Assembly: GCA_024277285.1 (NCBI GenBank)
Contig: JAJRVM010000306.1
Coordinates: 1-32,201 of the forward strand
Origin: Planctomycetota bacterium
GTDB taxonomy: Bacteria; Planctomycetota; Planctomycetia; Pirellulales; Pirellulaceae
DNA length: 32,201 nucleotides
Reading direction: 5' to 3'
The position numbers were made by a program, and so were the translations under genes. Numbering within the stretch: the stretch's first letter is position 1; each line of letters begins with the position of its first letter. Shown here piece after piece: positions 8,460 through 15,562 of the stretch. The notes below the pieces were generated by a model that was not told the origin of the DNA, searched no databases, and saw nothing but the letters and a program-made list of their open reading frames with translations.

Positions 8460-8663
8460 AGGCATGTGTTTGATACGCCCGTTTGGTACCTGCGATTGAT
8501 ACCCCTTTTTGATACATTGGGGCCGACAAACTTTTCCTTCGCCCGGCATCAGTTGGCAACCAATGGGGGTTGGCAACCAATGGCGAAAACGAGCGTGCTG
8601 TTGGAACGGGCCGCAGGCCCGTTCTGGCTCTCAAATCGGAACTTCAGAAATCGGAATAGTGAA
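8460..8663 (+). promoter_or_regulatory. Leader of the Flp pilin gene with repeats and hairpin
   Basis: This 204-base gap holds three copies of TTGATAC (8470, 8496, 8509; spacings 26 and 13). It also has two copies of GTTGGCAACCAATGG (8552-8566 and 8569-8583, period 17) and a perfect 9-bp hairpin GAACGGGCC/GGCCCGTTC with loop GCA (8604-8624). The hairpin ends 39 bases before the pilin start. Together they suggest a dedicated promoter or 5' regulatory leader for the pilin. The function is inferred. Confidence 0.4.
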
Positions 8664-8861
8664 ATGCAGCTCTGGAACCTATTGAAGAGGGTTCATCGCG
8701 ATGAGAAGGGTGCGGTGAGCATCGAGACCGTTCTGATCATCGCGGCGATTGCCCTGCCGATCTTGATCTTCGTCATCAAGTTTGGATGGCCGCGCATCAA
8801 GCAATTCTGGAATCAAGGCATGGATTCTCTGGAAACAGGGGCTCAGGACGCGGCCACTTAG
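8664..8861 (+). CDS. flp: Flp-type IVb pilin
   Basis: A 65-residue prepilin, normal for Flp/Fap pilins (about 50-80). A basic leader (VHRDEKG) ends at Gly16; the predicted mature protein starts AVSIETVLII with Glu21 at +5, then a hydrophobic helix to about residue 40 and a polar tail. TadV, encoded 18 bases downstream, would cut after Gly16. The pilin is the structural subunit of a thin adhesive surface fibre. The Tyr normally at +6 is Thr. The frame is open for 66 further codons upstream, but the ATG chosen has GGAA 8 bases before it and gives a normal-length pilin. Confidence 0.85.
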   Translation: MQLWNLLKRVHRDEKGAVSIETVLIIAAIALPILIFVIKFGWPRIKQFWNQGMDSLETGAQDAAT

Positions 8862-8879
8862 GCGAAAAGCATCCTTGCC

Positions 8880-9449
8880 ATGTTTTCGACCGTATGCTTG
8901 TTAGCCATCATGTCGGTTGCAGCAGTAACCGACGTGCGCTCACATACAATCTACAACTGGACCGTTTACCCCGGCATTGTGATCGCGTTGCTTATCAGCA
9001 CTGCGGCAACATTCGCTGGCCGGGATGTTATACAAGGCACGTTGTCCGATGTCCATCGGCTGGGTATCCCGGACATCTGGTCGGCTCTGAGTGGCTTTCT
9101 GGCCTGCGGGGTGATCATGTTGGTTTGCTATGTCTTCTTCCCCGGCGGATTGGGAGGTGGGGATGTCAAACTGGTGGCGATGATCGGTGCCTTCCTGGGC
9201 GCCGCGCAGGGACTTGAAGTCATGCTTTGGACATTTGTTCTTGGTGGTTGCTTTGCCCTGGTCACGTTGGTTTGGCAAGTAGGTTTTTTTCAGATGCTCG
9301 GACGCTTCGGCCGTCGAATCAAGTCCGTGGTGACCGCCCGGTCCTGGCTGCCGCTAACCGACCAGGAGCGTGCACCGTTACAAGTTCGGTTGTTCCTGTC
9401 ACCGGCCGCATGGATCGCCGTGGCGATCGTCCGTTTTAGCCTGGTTTGA
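8880..9449 (+). CDS. tadV: Prepilin peptidase, TadV/CpaA type (A24)
   Basis: A 189-residue polytopic membrane aspartic peptidase that removes leader peptides from Flp-like prepilins. The two catalytic aspartates are visible: Asp18 in AVTDVRSHTIYNW and Asp95 in GGLGGGDVKL, the A24 G-x-G-D motif. At least four hydrophobic segments are seen (about 5-18, 30-46, 68-86, 100-130). The methyltransferase domain of PilD-type enzymes is absent, as expected for TadV. It lies 18 bases after the Flp pilin gene, so the substrate is probably encoded alongside. The C-terminal 60 residues are basic and less typical. Confidence 0.9.
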   Translation: MFSTVCLLAIMSVAAVTDVRSHTIYNWTVYPGIVIALLISTAATFAGRDVIQGTLSDVHRLGIPDIWSALSGFLACGVIMLVCYVFFPGGLGGGDVKLVAMIGAFLGAAQGLEVMLWTFVLGGCFALVTLVWQVGFFQMLGRFGRRIKSVVTARSWLPLTDQERAPLQVRLFLSPAAWIAVAIVRFSLV

Positions 9450-9600
9450 GGGTACCACCTCAATCGACTTTCTTAATCATATATCTTACATCCCAAATTT
9501 ACTCTCAACCTCAAACTGCCGCAGCTCGGGCGGCTCGACCAACTCCGCACAACAGACTCACTCACGCAAACTGGGGCTTGACCAAGAACGAGGGTGTCGA

Positions 9601-10578
9601 ATGCATCGAGAAACGCTGCTCGCCTGTGCGCCCTATCTAGTGGCGATCGTTGGCCTGTTGCTCTGCCAGGCGATCGTGCTGCGTTTGAGCAACGCCCGTT
9701 TGCAGCTGGCGTACCTCAAGCAATTGCACCGCGATCAACGCGGCGCGGTACAGAGCTTGAGCTTCGTTCTGACACTACCGATCTTTATGTTCATCATGAT
9801 GTTCATCGTCCAGTTGGCCTTGATTACCATGGCGCGGATATCGGTCGAGTATGCGGCTTACGCGGCCGCCCGGTCGGCCATCGTCTGGTACCCGGCCAAT
9901 CTTGGCACCGACTCGCTGCGCGAAAACTGGACAGCGACTTCCTCGCTGTTACCGCTCCGCTCCTACGAAGCGAATGGGCGAACGTACGTCGTCTATCGCG
10001 TTCCAGCTCATGGTGACAAGTTCAATCGAATTCACTTGGCCGCCGCGATCGCAAGCATGCCAATCTGTCCCTCCGCGAACACGGGCGTCTTGGACCTGCA
10101 TCCTAGTAACGCCGCTTTGCCGTCGATCCTGCGCGTTTATCGTGCCATGGCGCCAGGATCGCTCACCAACGGTCGCATTCCAGCTCGCCTGCGCAACAAG
10201 CTGGCCTATGCCTTGGCCAATACAACGGTTGAAATCGAGGTACACCATTGTGGCGACCCAATTTCCGGAGGCGATCCACCCTTGTATCCCGAACCCTATT
10301 TGGCCCCGTTTGAGATCGGCTGGCAGGATCAAGTTTACGTCAAGGTAACGCACCAATACGCGTTGCTCCCCGGCCCCGGGCGTCTGTTGGCCAGACGTTC
10401 ACGCGGCTCGGCCGCCGATAACGAGATTGCGGATCAGATTCGCAATGAAAATGGTGTTTTTGCCCGCACACTGACCGCCATCACTCGGATGGGCAACGAG
10501 GGCCAAAAACCAACTCCGACAATACCGACAGGTGATCCCCGCTACCCGACAACCTACGCCCAGCCATTGCCATGGTGA
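9601..10578 (+). CDS. TadE-like pseudopilin / assembly protein
   Basis: A 325-residue protein with a first membrane helix at about 8-28 and a TadE-like segment HRDQRGAVQSLSFVLTLPIF at 43-62. The second helix runs to about 78, then ARISVEYAAYAAARSAIV, typical of TadE/TadF proteins. The remaining 220 residues are extracytoplasmic, with no domain I recognise. TadE-type proteins are pseudopilins in pilus initiation. The +5 Glu after the Gly is missing and a helix precedes the motif, so cleavage by TadV is uncertain. An open extension upstream is rejected: GAGGG lies about 6 bases before the ATG at 9601. A REP-like repeat begins two bases after the stop. Confidence 0.75.
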   Translation: MHRETLLACAPYLVAIVGLLLCQAIVLRLSNARLQLAYLKQLHRDQRGAVQSLSFVLTLPIFMFIMMFIVQLALITMARISVEYAAYAAARSAIVWYPANLGTDSLRENWTATSSLLPLRSYEANGRTYVVYRVPAHGDKFNRIHLAAAIASMPICPSANTGVLDLHPSNAALPSILRVYRAMAPGSLTNGRIPARLRNKLAYALANTTVEIEVHHCGDPISGGDPPLYPEPYLAPFEIGWQDQVYVKVTHQYALLPGPGRLLARRSRGSAADNEIADQIRNENGVFARTLTAITRMGNEGQKPTPTIPTGDPRYPTTYAQPLPW

Positions 10579-10579
10579 C

Positions 10580-10611
10580 CGACGCAGTGTGGAACGACGC
10601 TCCGCGTCGTT
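10580..10611 (+). repeat. REP-like palindrome, plus orientation
   Basis: Lead CGACGCAGTGTGG (10580-10592), then the perfect 8-bp stem AACGACGC/GCGTCGTT around loop TCC. It starts two bases after the TadE-like stop codon. It is the left arm of an inverted pair with 10672-10703. Confidence 0.85.
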
Positions 10612-10671
10612 AAAACAGCTCCTAATAGCATTACCAATACCTTGAAAGAAAGATACTCAATAAAAACATTT

Positions 10672-10703
10672 CACGGCACGGAGTGCCGTGCCACACTGCG
10701 TCG
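10672..10703 (-). repeat. REP-like palindrome, minus orientation
   Basis: The stem CACGGCAC/GTGCCGTG flanks GGA (TCC on the minus strand), followed by CCACACTGCGTCG (10691-10703). This last part is the exact reverse complement of the lead at 10580-10592. It ends 42 bases before the TadG-like start, inside the intergenic spacer. Confidence 0.85.
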
Positions 10704-10744
10704 TCAATGCAGCTCCCACGGCTCGCAGGAAAGATACCCCAACA

Positions 10745-12229
10745 ATGATGCGAAGACTCATCACACTCGCTCGCGACGCTCGCGGCACGGCGGTTGCGTT
10801 ACCGGTGCGTCTGCACCGTGACCAGCGTGGCACGATCAGCATCGTGGGCGTGTTCACCTTGTTGGCGCTAGTCATTTTGCTTGGGATGGTCATGAACACC
10901 GGCCAGCAAGTGGACCAAAAGATCAAGATGCAGAATGCAGCGGATGCAGCGACCTATTCTGGCGGCGTCGTGTTGGCGCGGAATATGAACAGCTTGACAT
11001 TCACCAACCATCTGCTGTCGGAAGTCTTCGCGTTGACCGCGTTTATGCGTGAGGCAAGGGCACGGCGTGCCGAGAGTCTGACACCGGAGATGCTCGACAA
11101 CTGGGAACGAATAGGGCAGTTCATGTTTACGCCTTCCGAGTTCTACAAGTTTGCTGACTTGGGCATCGCCATCGATGAAAAAATCCCGCCCATGCGCGAA
11201 GTGGATGGGGATCGTGAGATGATCTATACGTTTAGCCAATGGGCGGCGGCCGGATCGGATCTGATGCTGCCGGTATTCGAGTCGATCTTGGCCGAACAGT
11301 TGATCCCCCAATTTCAAGTCGCATTGGTCGAGACAACACCCTATATGGTGCAAACGGCCGTTGACGAAACCGCGCGGCGGCACGGCCAGGCTTGGCCCCG
11401 ACCGGTCCAATTGCGCGCATGCCTTTGGCATACGTTCAGCGATCCGGTTGGTGGCACGAGCGAGATGTTGCGTAGCACACTGCCGGTGGTCAACCCGGTG
11501 GGCAGTTCCGAGTTGAATATGCGCAACTATTTTGACCGTGCAAAGGCGAATCGCGACCGACTTGCTCAATCGTATCTCCATCAGTGGAACAATGCGGTCT
11601 TGGTCCACTTCGATCGCTACGGCAAGATGAGCCAGTTCAGCAACTTGTGGCGTATTTTCACCCGTGGCGAACTCGATAGCTTGTTGGACCGGGAATACGC
11701 CGCAAGCAACATGCCGCATGTGCTGCGATCGCGTCAGCCGGACACCGTGGAATTGGAAGAAGACTATATGTTCGTTGGTGTGGTCTATCGCCCCAAACGA
11801 GGCGACGTCATGCCAGGTGTTTTTCAGAATCCGATCGAAAGCGACACCACAGCTTTCGCCGAGATCTCGCTGTTTGTTCCCCAACCACGTCTAGTCTGGC
11901 ACCACCACACCGATCGCAACGACAATCCATCCGGCCCTTCGGGCGGCGGTATTCCGGGCTATTCCAATCCGTTTCCGAGCCCTGATCCGGTCGAACCGAC
12001 TCCGCCAGGCGAATCGTGGTGGCGCGTCGGATACCAGTCCAGCAGTTGGTATGGCGGCGCCTGGTCGTTGTTCAATCAGAATTGGTCTGCGCAGTTGACC
12101 CCCGCCACGGCGGAACAGCTTCACTTTATCCTCAGTTCCAATCCCTATATTTATGATGATTTTGAGGTAGATCTCCCTCAACTTGGCGGTCTCGATACTA
12201 ACGACATTCGCTGGATTAACCACCATTAG
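10745..12229 (+). CDS. tadG: TadG-like Tad pilus assembly protein
   Basis: A 494-residue protein. After a basic N-terminus comes HRDQRGTISIVGVFTLLALVILLGMVMNTGQ (about 24-53), the TadE/TadG-like N-terminal helix. It is followed by DQKIKMQNAADAATYSGG, the hallmark of the TadG 'pilus-assembly' domain. The remaining 420 residues are extracytoplasmic, with a Pro/Gly-rich stretch at about 410-440. TadG is thought to act in Flp pilus assembly or anchoring. No von Willebrand domain is obvious. Two adjacent ATGs (10745, 10748) follow AGGAAAG; the first is taken. The frame extends 19 codons upstream through a REP-like repeat and is not used. Confidence 0.78.
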   Translation: MMRRLITLARDARGTAVALPVRLHRDQRGTISIVGVFTLLALVILLGMVMNTGQQVDQKIKMQNAADAATYSGGVVLARNMNSLTFTNHLLSEVFALTAFMREARARRAESLTPEMLDNWERIGQFMFTPSEFYKFADLGIAIDEKIPPMREVDGDREMIYTFSQWAAAGSDLMLPVFESILAEQLIPQFQVALVETTPYMVQTAVDETARRHGQAWPRPVQLRACLWHTFSDPVGGTSEMLRSTLPVVNPVGSSELNMRNYFDRAKANRDRLAQSYLHQWNNAVLVHFDRYGKMSQFSNLWRIFTRGELDSLLDREYAASNMPHVLRSRQPDTVELEEDYMFVGVVYRPKRGDVMPGVFQNPIESDTTAFAEISLFVPQPRLVWHHHTDRNDNPSGPSGGGIPGYSNPFPSPDPVEPTPPGESWWRVGYQSSSWYGGAWSLFNQNWSAQLTPATAEQLHFILSSNPYIYDDFEVDLPQLGGLDTNDIRWINHH

Positions 12230-12347
12230 GTAACCCTTCACACCGTTCATATCACAACCGATAGGTTACGGCGACCGAGGGAGTATTGCCCAGTTTGAAA
12301 GGCGAATGCCCGCAGCAGAAAGAAACCACGTCTTGATTCGGTCGCAA

Positions 12348-12376
12348 CAAAGCGGCCATTCATGGAGGGCCTTTTT
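12348..12376 (+). terminator. Weak hairpin followed by T5
   Basis: GGCC (12354-12357) and GGCC (12368-12371) can pair, extended by A-T pairs, and T5 follows at 12372-12376. It lies about 120 bases after the TadG-like stop. The short stem makes it a weak candidate, and the next Tad gene is on the same strand. Confidence 0.25.
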
Positions 12377-12460
12377 CATTAGCGGTTATAGCATTGATTA
12401 GCGGTCTCGTTCCTGAATACGCGGTGCGCGTCCTCATTCTCGCGAACGGTTACATCGGCT
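12377..12460. repeat. ATTAGCGG / TTCCTGAA / CGGTTAC intergenic repeat
   Basis: It contains CATTAGCGG, GATTAGCGGTC, TTCCTGAA, an imperfect palindrome around ACGCGGTGCGCGT, and CGCGAACGGTTAC in that order. The same blocks in the same order and similar spacing recur at 26988-27060. It occupies the spacer between the TadG-like and next pseudopilin-like genes. Confidence 0.55.
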
Positions 12461-12518
12461 GTTTCATGACTTCATTGCCCTCTTGCCACAACAATCACAG
12501 ACAACAGGAAGCCGACTC

Positions 12519-13628
12519 GTGTTCCGGCCACCACTGACAACTCGATCGATTGCATCTCGGCAATATCAAACGACCTGCCGGCAGCAACGCAAACGCTGCG
12601 CTCTGGCACCGTTGGAACTGGTCCTGTGGCTGCCGGTGCTGCTGATGGTAATGGCGTTGATCGTCAACTATTCGAATATCACCAGTTGGCGTTTGCGAGG
12701 CGAGGTGGTTGCGCGCGATGCCGTATGGCGATCGCGGTGGCCTCGATCGGGCAGCAACGAGCCGCGGCCGCCGACCAGCGTATGGCCGGCCAGCGCCGGC
12801 ATGGGAGTTCAGGGGGACGCGCAAATCGGCGCCTTGAATCATCCGAATATCGAACATCCTGTTGTGCGCGGTCCCGTTCTGCAATTGGGCGAGCCGCCGC
12901 GTCAGTTCGTTGTGCGCCCCGTACTCGATCAAGGAGTTGGAGCGGTTATTGGCACCAGCAATATCACGCGTCCCTACGATCTGCTTGCCACGATGGGAAG
13001 CTACCGGAGCGGGCGGATTGCAGACCGTATGCTGACCCGCCAGTGGCAGAATGCACAGATGGAGTTCTCGAATAACTACCGCCGCAGCTTGGTGTTGTAC
13101 GAGTTGCCACAAACAGACCCCAATCTGCCCGAAGCATACGTAAGGTCGATTCTCGATTTGTTGCGCATACCCCATTATGCCGCCCTGTCCGTACTGGAGC
13201 GGGACGAGGATTGGAGAATCTATCACGGTGGCTATCCTCACTTCTATCCACGAATCGCACCGAACTATGGCGAAACCGACCCGGCCATCGTCTACGATCG
13301 CTCCGTGCGGCCGAAGGTTGACCGCATCGATCCGGATGGCCAAGTCGTGCTGGGCGAGATCAGCTTGTTACCACGCCGTATGACAAATGCTTACCTGGGA
13401 ATGTACGAAGCGGTCAAACAAGAGATCGAGAACCTCCGCAACGAACTGGTTGACGTGCCCCCCCCGACACCCCAACGCCGACTTTGGATCCAAAATCGGC
13501 TTGCACAATTGCTCTTGATCCAAGATCTGGACGGAAAGATTCGCGTGTTGCGCCAAGACTCAAGGACTTTGGACGCACGTGAAAACGCCATGAAAGCCTA
13601 CTTCCGACGGATTTCGGCAAGTGAGTAG
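12519..13628 (+). CDS. TadE/TadF-like Tad locus protein
   Basis: A 369-residue protein. A basic N-terminus (RQQRKRC) leads into ALAPLELVLWLPVLLMVMALIVNYSN (28-53), a TadE/TadF-like helix with Glu33 near the prepilin position, then SWRLRGEVVARDAVWRSRW. A Cys27 stands where a Gly is usual, so TadV processing is doubtful. The remainder is extracytoplasmic and ends in a coiled-coil-like region (about 265-350) rich in Glu, Arg and Leu. The start is GTG 12519 because AGGAAG lies 7 bases upstream; a TTG at 12483 is the alternative. No named family is recognised beyond the helix. The role is inferred from the helix and the locus. Confidence 0.68.
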   Translation: MFRPPLTTRSIASRQYQTTCRQQRKRCALAPLELVLWLPVLLMVMALIVNYSNITSWRLRGEVVARDAVWRSRWPRSGSNEPRPPTSVWPASAGMGVQGDAQIGALNHPNIEHPVVRGPVLQLGEPPRQFVVRPVLDQGVGAVIGTSNITRPYDLLATMGSYRSGRIADRMLTRQWQNAQMEFSNNYRRSLVLYELPQTDPNLPEAYVRSILDLLRIPHYAALSVLERDEDWRIYHGGYPHFYPRIAPNYGETDPAIVYDRSVRPKVDRIDPDGQVVLGEISLLPRRMTNAYLGMYEAVKQEIENLRNELVDVPPPTPQRRLWIQNRLAQLLLIQDLDGKIRVLRQDSRTLDARENAMKAYFRRISASE

Positions 13629-13785
13629 TCAAGCGGCCCCCGGTAGAACGAACGGCAATACGCCATCGGTGTCAGTATTACGTTTCGCGGCCGTCCCACA
13701 CGTGCCCTGAACCATGGTAGCATCACCGCGCGAACACCACGGAACAGCCCGCCACTCGATGCATTTCACTCCAAAAGGAACAGGC

Positions 13786-14799
13786 GTGAACGGTCCCGCA
13801 CCAACGACCTCCCTGGCCCGACGCATCGCAACATGGTCGGGCAATCTACTGGCGACCGGGGCCATCGTCATATTGGGCCTCACGTTCGGCAAACAAGTCT
13901 TGCAATGGTGGCATGGTGATCCACCGGTCGTTGCGGTCGAGCAACAGACGATGGATAATGACCTACGTGGTTTTGCCAATCCCCAATTGCCACATCTGCT
14001 CGCGTTCGGCGACTTGCCGGTGGCGATGGACCGCACGGTCATCGAAGGGAATGAGGCGGCAGCCTTGGCTCATTTACGCGCCCGTTGCCGAGCGATTGCG
14101 ACGACGGCCAGCCAACACCCCGCGCAGAGGATCCCAGCAAGCGAGAGTTTGTTGCGCCGGCTGGAACAATTCCAACCTGTCGAACAAGGCAAGGATTGGC
14201 GCATCGTGCAGAGTGCTGGTCCGGTTATAACGGTTGTCGCCCTGCGAATGGCTTGCGACACCTCGACCGAACCAGCGGCGGTGACAAGCCAACATGGCAC
14301 GTCTGTGTTATCATGGGGAATAGGGCTGCGCCAGCCAGCTTCCGCCAAGTCTGGCACAACGGCGACAGCAGCCACGGAGCCAGCGGCTGCCGCAACCAAA
14401 ACAGCTCGATTGCCGGAGCGCTGGACACTTTTCACCTGTTCCGGGATTGGGAAGAGGGTCGATTCCGACCTGGATACTGCGTTACCCATCCCACCCGGGT
14501 GTCGGCGCACGATGTCGGTCCGAGGTAGCGGTGGTGGAATGTTGATTGGTTTTTCAGGCGCAGGAACAGCGGCAACCGCGATGCCATTTTATGATCGCTC
14601 GCTCGTCCAACTCGGTTGGCGGCGGACGCGACCTTGGCGACAAATGGGGGCCCTTTGGCATGCTCGCTTTGAGCGATCGAGTGTAACCGTCTGTGACATC
14701 CAGATCGCAGACAACAGCGAACGAGAACACGGCGTCTCGGACAGCTCGACGAACGGCATACTTACGATAACTTCGGCGGCGCGGAATTCGGAGAATTGA
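13786..14799 (+). CDS. Membrane-anchored protein of unknown function in Tad locus
   Basis: A 337-residue protein I do not recognise. One membrane helix at about 19-36 (GNLLATGAIVILGLTFGK) leaves a short basic cytoplasmic tail and a 300-residue extracytoplasmic part. That part has two apparent regions joined by an Ala/Thr-rich linker (about 175-200) and a Gly-rich GSGGGMLIGFSGAG stretch near 250-265. The GTG start is chosen because AAAGGAACAGGC immediately precedes it; ATGs at 13714 and 13759 lack such a site. It ends 4 bases before the cpaB-like start, so the two are probably co-translated. That suggests a role in pilus assembly (inference). Confidence 0.6.
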   Translation: MNGPAPTTSLARRIATWSGNLLATGAIVILGLTFGKQVLQWWHGDPPVVAVEQQTMDNDLRGFANPQLPHLLAFGDLPVAMDRTVIEGNEAAALAHLRARCRAIATTASQHPAQRIPASESLLRRLEQFQPVEQGKDWRIVQSAGPVITVVALRMACDTSTEPAAVTSQHGTSVLSWGIGLRQPASAKSGTTATAATEPAAAATKTARLPERWTLFTCSGIGKRVDSDLDTALPIPPGCRRTMSVRGSGGGMLIGFSGAGTAATAMPFYDRSLVQLGWRRTRPWRQMGALWHARFERSSVTVCDIQIADNSEREHGVSDSSTNGILTITSAARNSEN

Positions 14800-14803
14800 A
14801 CTT

Positions 14804-15502
14804 ATGAAAGCGGTTCCCGGCCTAATTGTGGCGCTACTCTTGGGTGGAGCGGCCGTCATCTTTAACTGGATTTACCTCGAGAAAAAGGCCTCGGAATTCC
14901 AGGTCGTCGAACTACTTGGGATTCGCGACGGCGTGAAGATCCGACTTGGCGAGACGCTGCTCGATGCGCATTTTGAAAAGGTACCTGTGCCAAAGCGGTA
15001 CGCCGACAAGCTCAAGAAATATGTATATCTTTATCGCGACAAACCGACGGTCGCCGGGATCAAAGCGACGCGAGACTATGAAAGTGGCGATTTGGTTCAT
15101 CGCGAAGACTATCGGACACCGGCACTCACCATCAACCTGAAGGACGACGAACGGCTCATTTGGGTCACGGTAGACAGCCGCGCTTTTGTCCCCAAATTGG
15201 TGAACCCCGGTGATCAATTGACCTTTGTGTTCCCTCACGCTGGCGCCAGCGGTGGGCCGGTCGCGACGGGCGAGGCGGAGACGCTCGGTCCATTTACGAT
15301 CGCCGCTTTGGGAACACGATTGGGCGATGTCAACGTGGCACGTGGCTACAACTCGGGTCGCGCGGAGGAGCGGCAGGTCGGAATTGTCGCGCGCGTTGAC
15401 GGAGGCAAACTGGAACCAAAGGCACTCAGGTTGCTGGAACTCACGACCGGAGGCAATCGTAGCATCGCCGTGGCGTTACATCCGCGAAAACAACAAGACT
15501 GA
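14804..15502 (+). CDS. cpaB: CpaB/RcpC-like Flp pilus assembly protein
   Basis: A 232-residue protein with an N-terminal membrane helix (4-20). It is followed by a SAF-like beta-clip region (about 50-108; VPKRYADKL, then TRDYESGDLVHREDY) and an RcpC/CpaB-type C-terminal part (VTVDSRAFVPKLVNPGDQLTFVF). CpaB is an inner-membrane-anchored periplasmic component that works with the outer-membrane secretin; no secretin is in the window. Its start is 4 bases after the upstream stop, and its stop is 60 bases before the FHA-TadA gene. Its length is a little below the usual 250-300 residues. Confidence 0.8.
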   Translation: MKAVPGLIVALLLGGAAVIFNWIYLEKKASEFQVVELLGIRDGVKIRLGETLLDAHFEKVPVPKRYADKLKKYVYLYRDKPTVAGIKATRDYESGDLVHREDYRTPALTINLKDDERLIWVTVDSRAFVPKLVNPGDQLTFVFPHAGASGGPVATGEAETLGPFTIAALGTRLGDVNVARGYNSGRAEERQVGIVARVDGGKLEPKALRLLELTTGGNRSIAVALHPRKQQD

Positions 15503-15562
15503 CGGCGCGTCACGCTTCTCAGCATAACGTGTCGAGAGTATTCACATTCGAAACGGTCGACC

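Noticed and set aside
10868..11884. 338-codon minus-strand frame inside the TadG-like gene
   Set aside because: It is the antisense shadow of a gene with a clear TadG-type helix and context.
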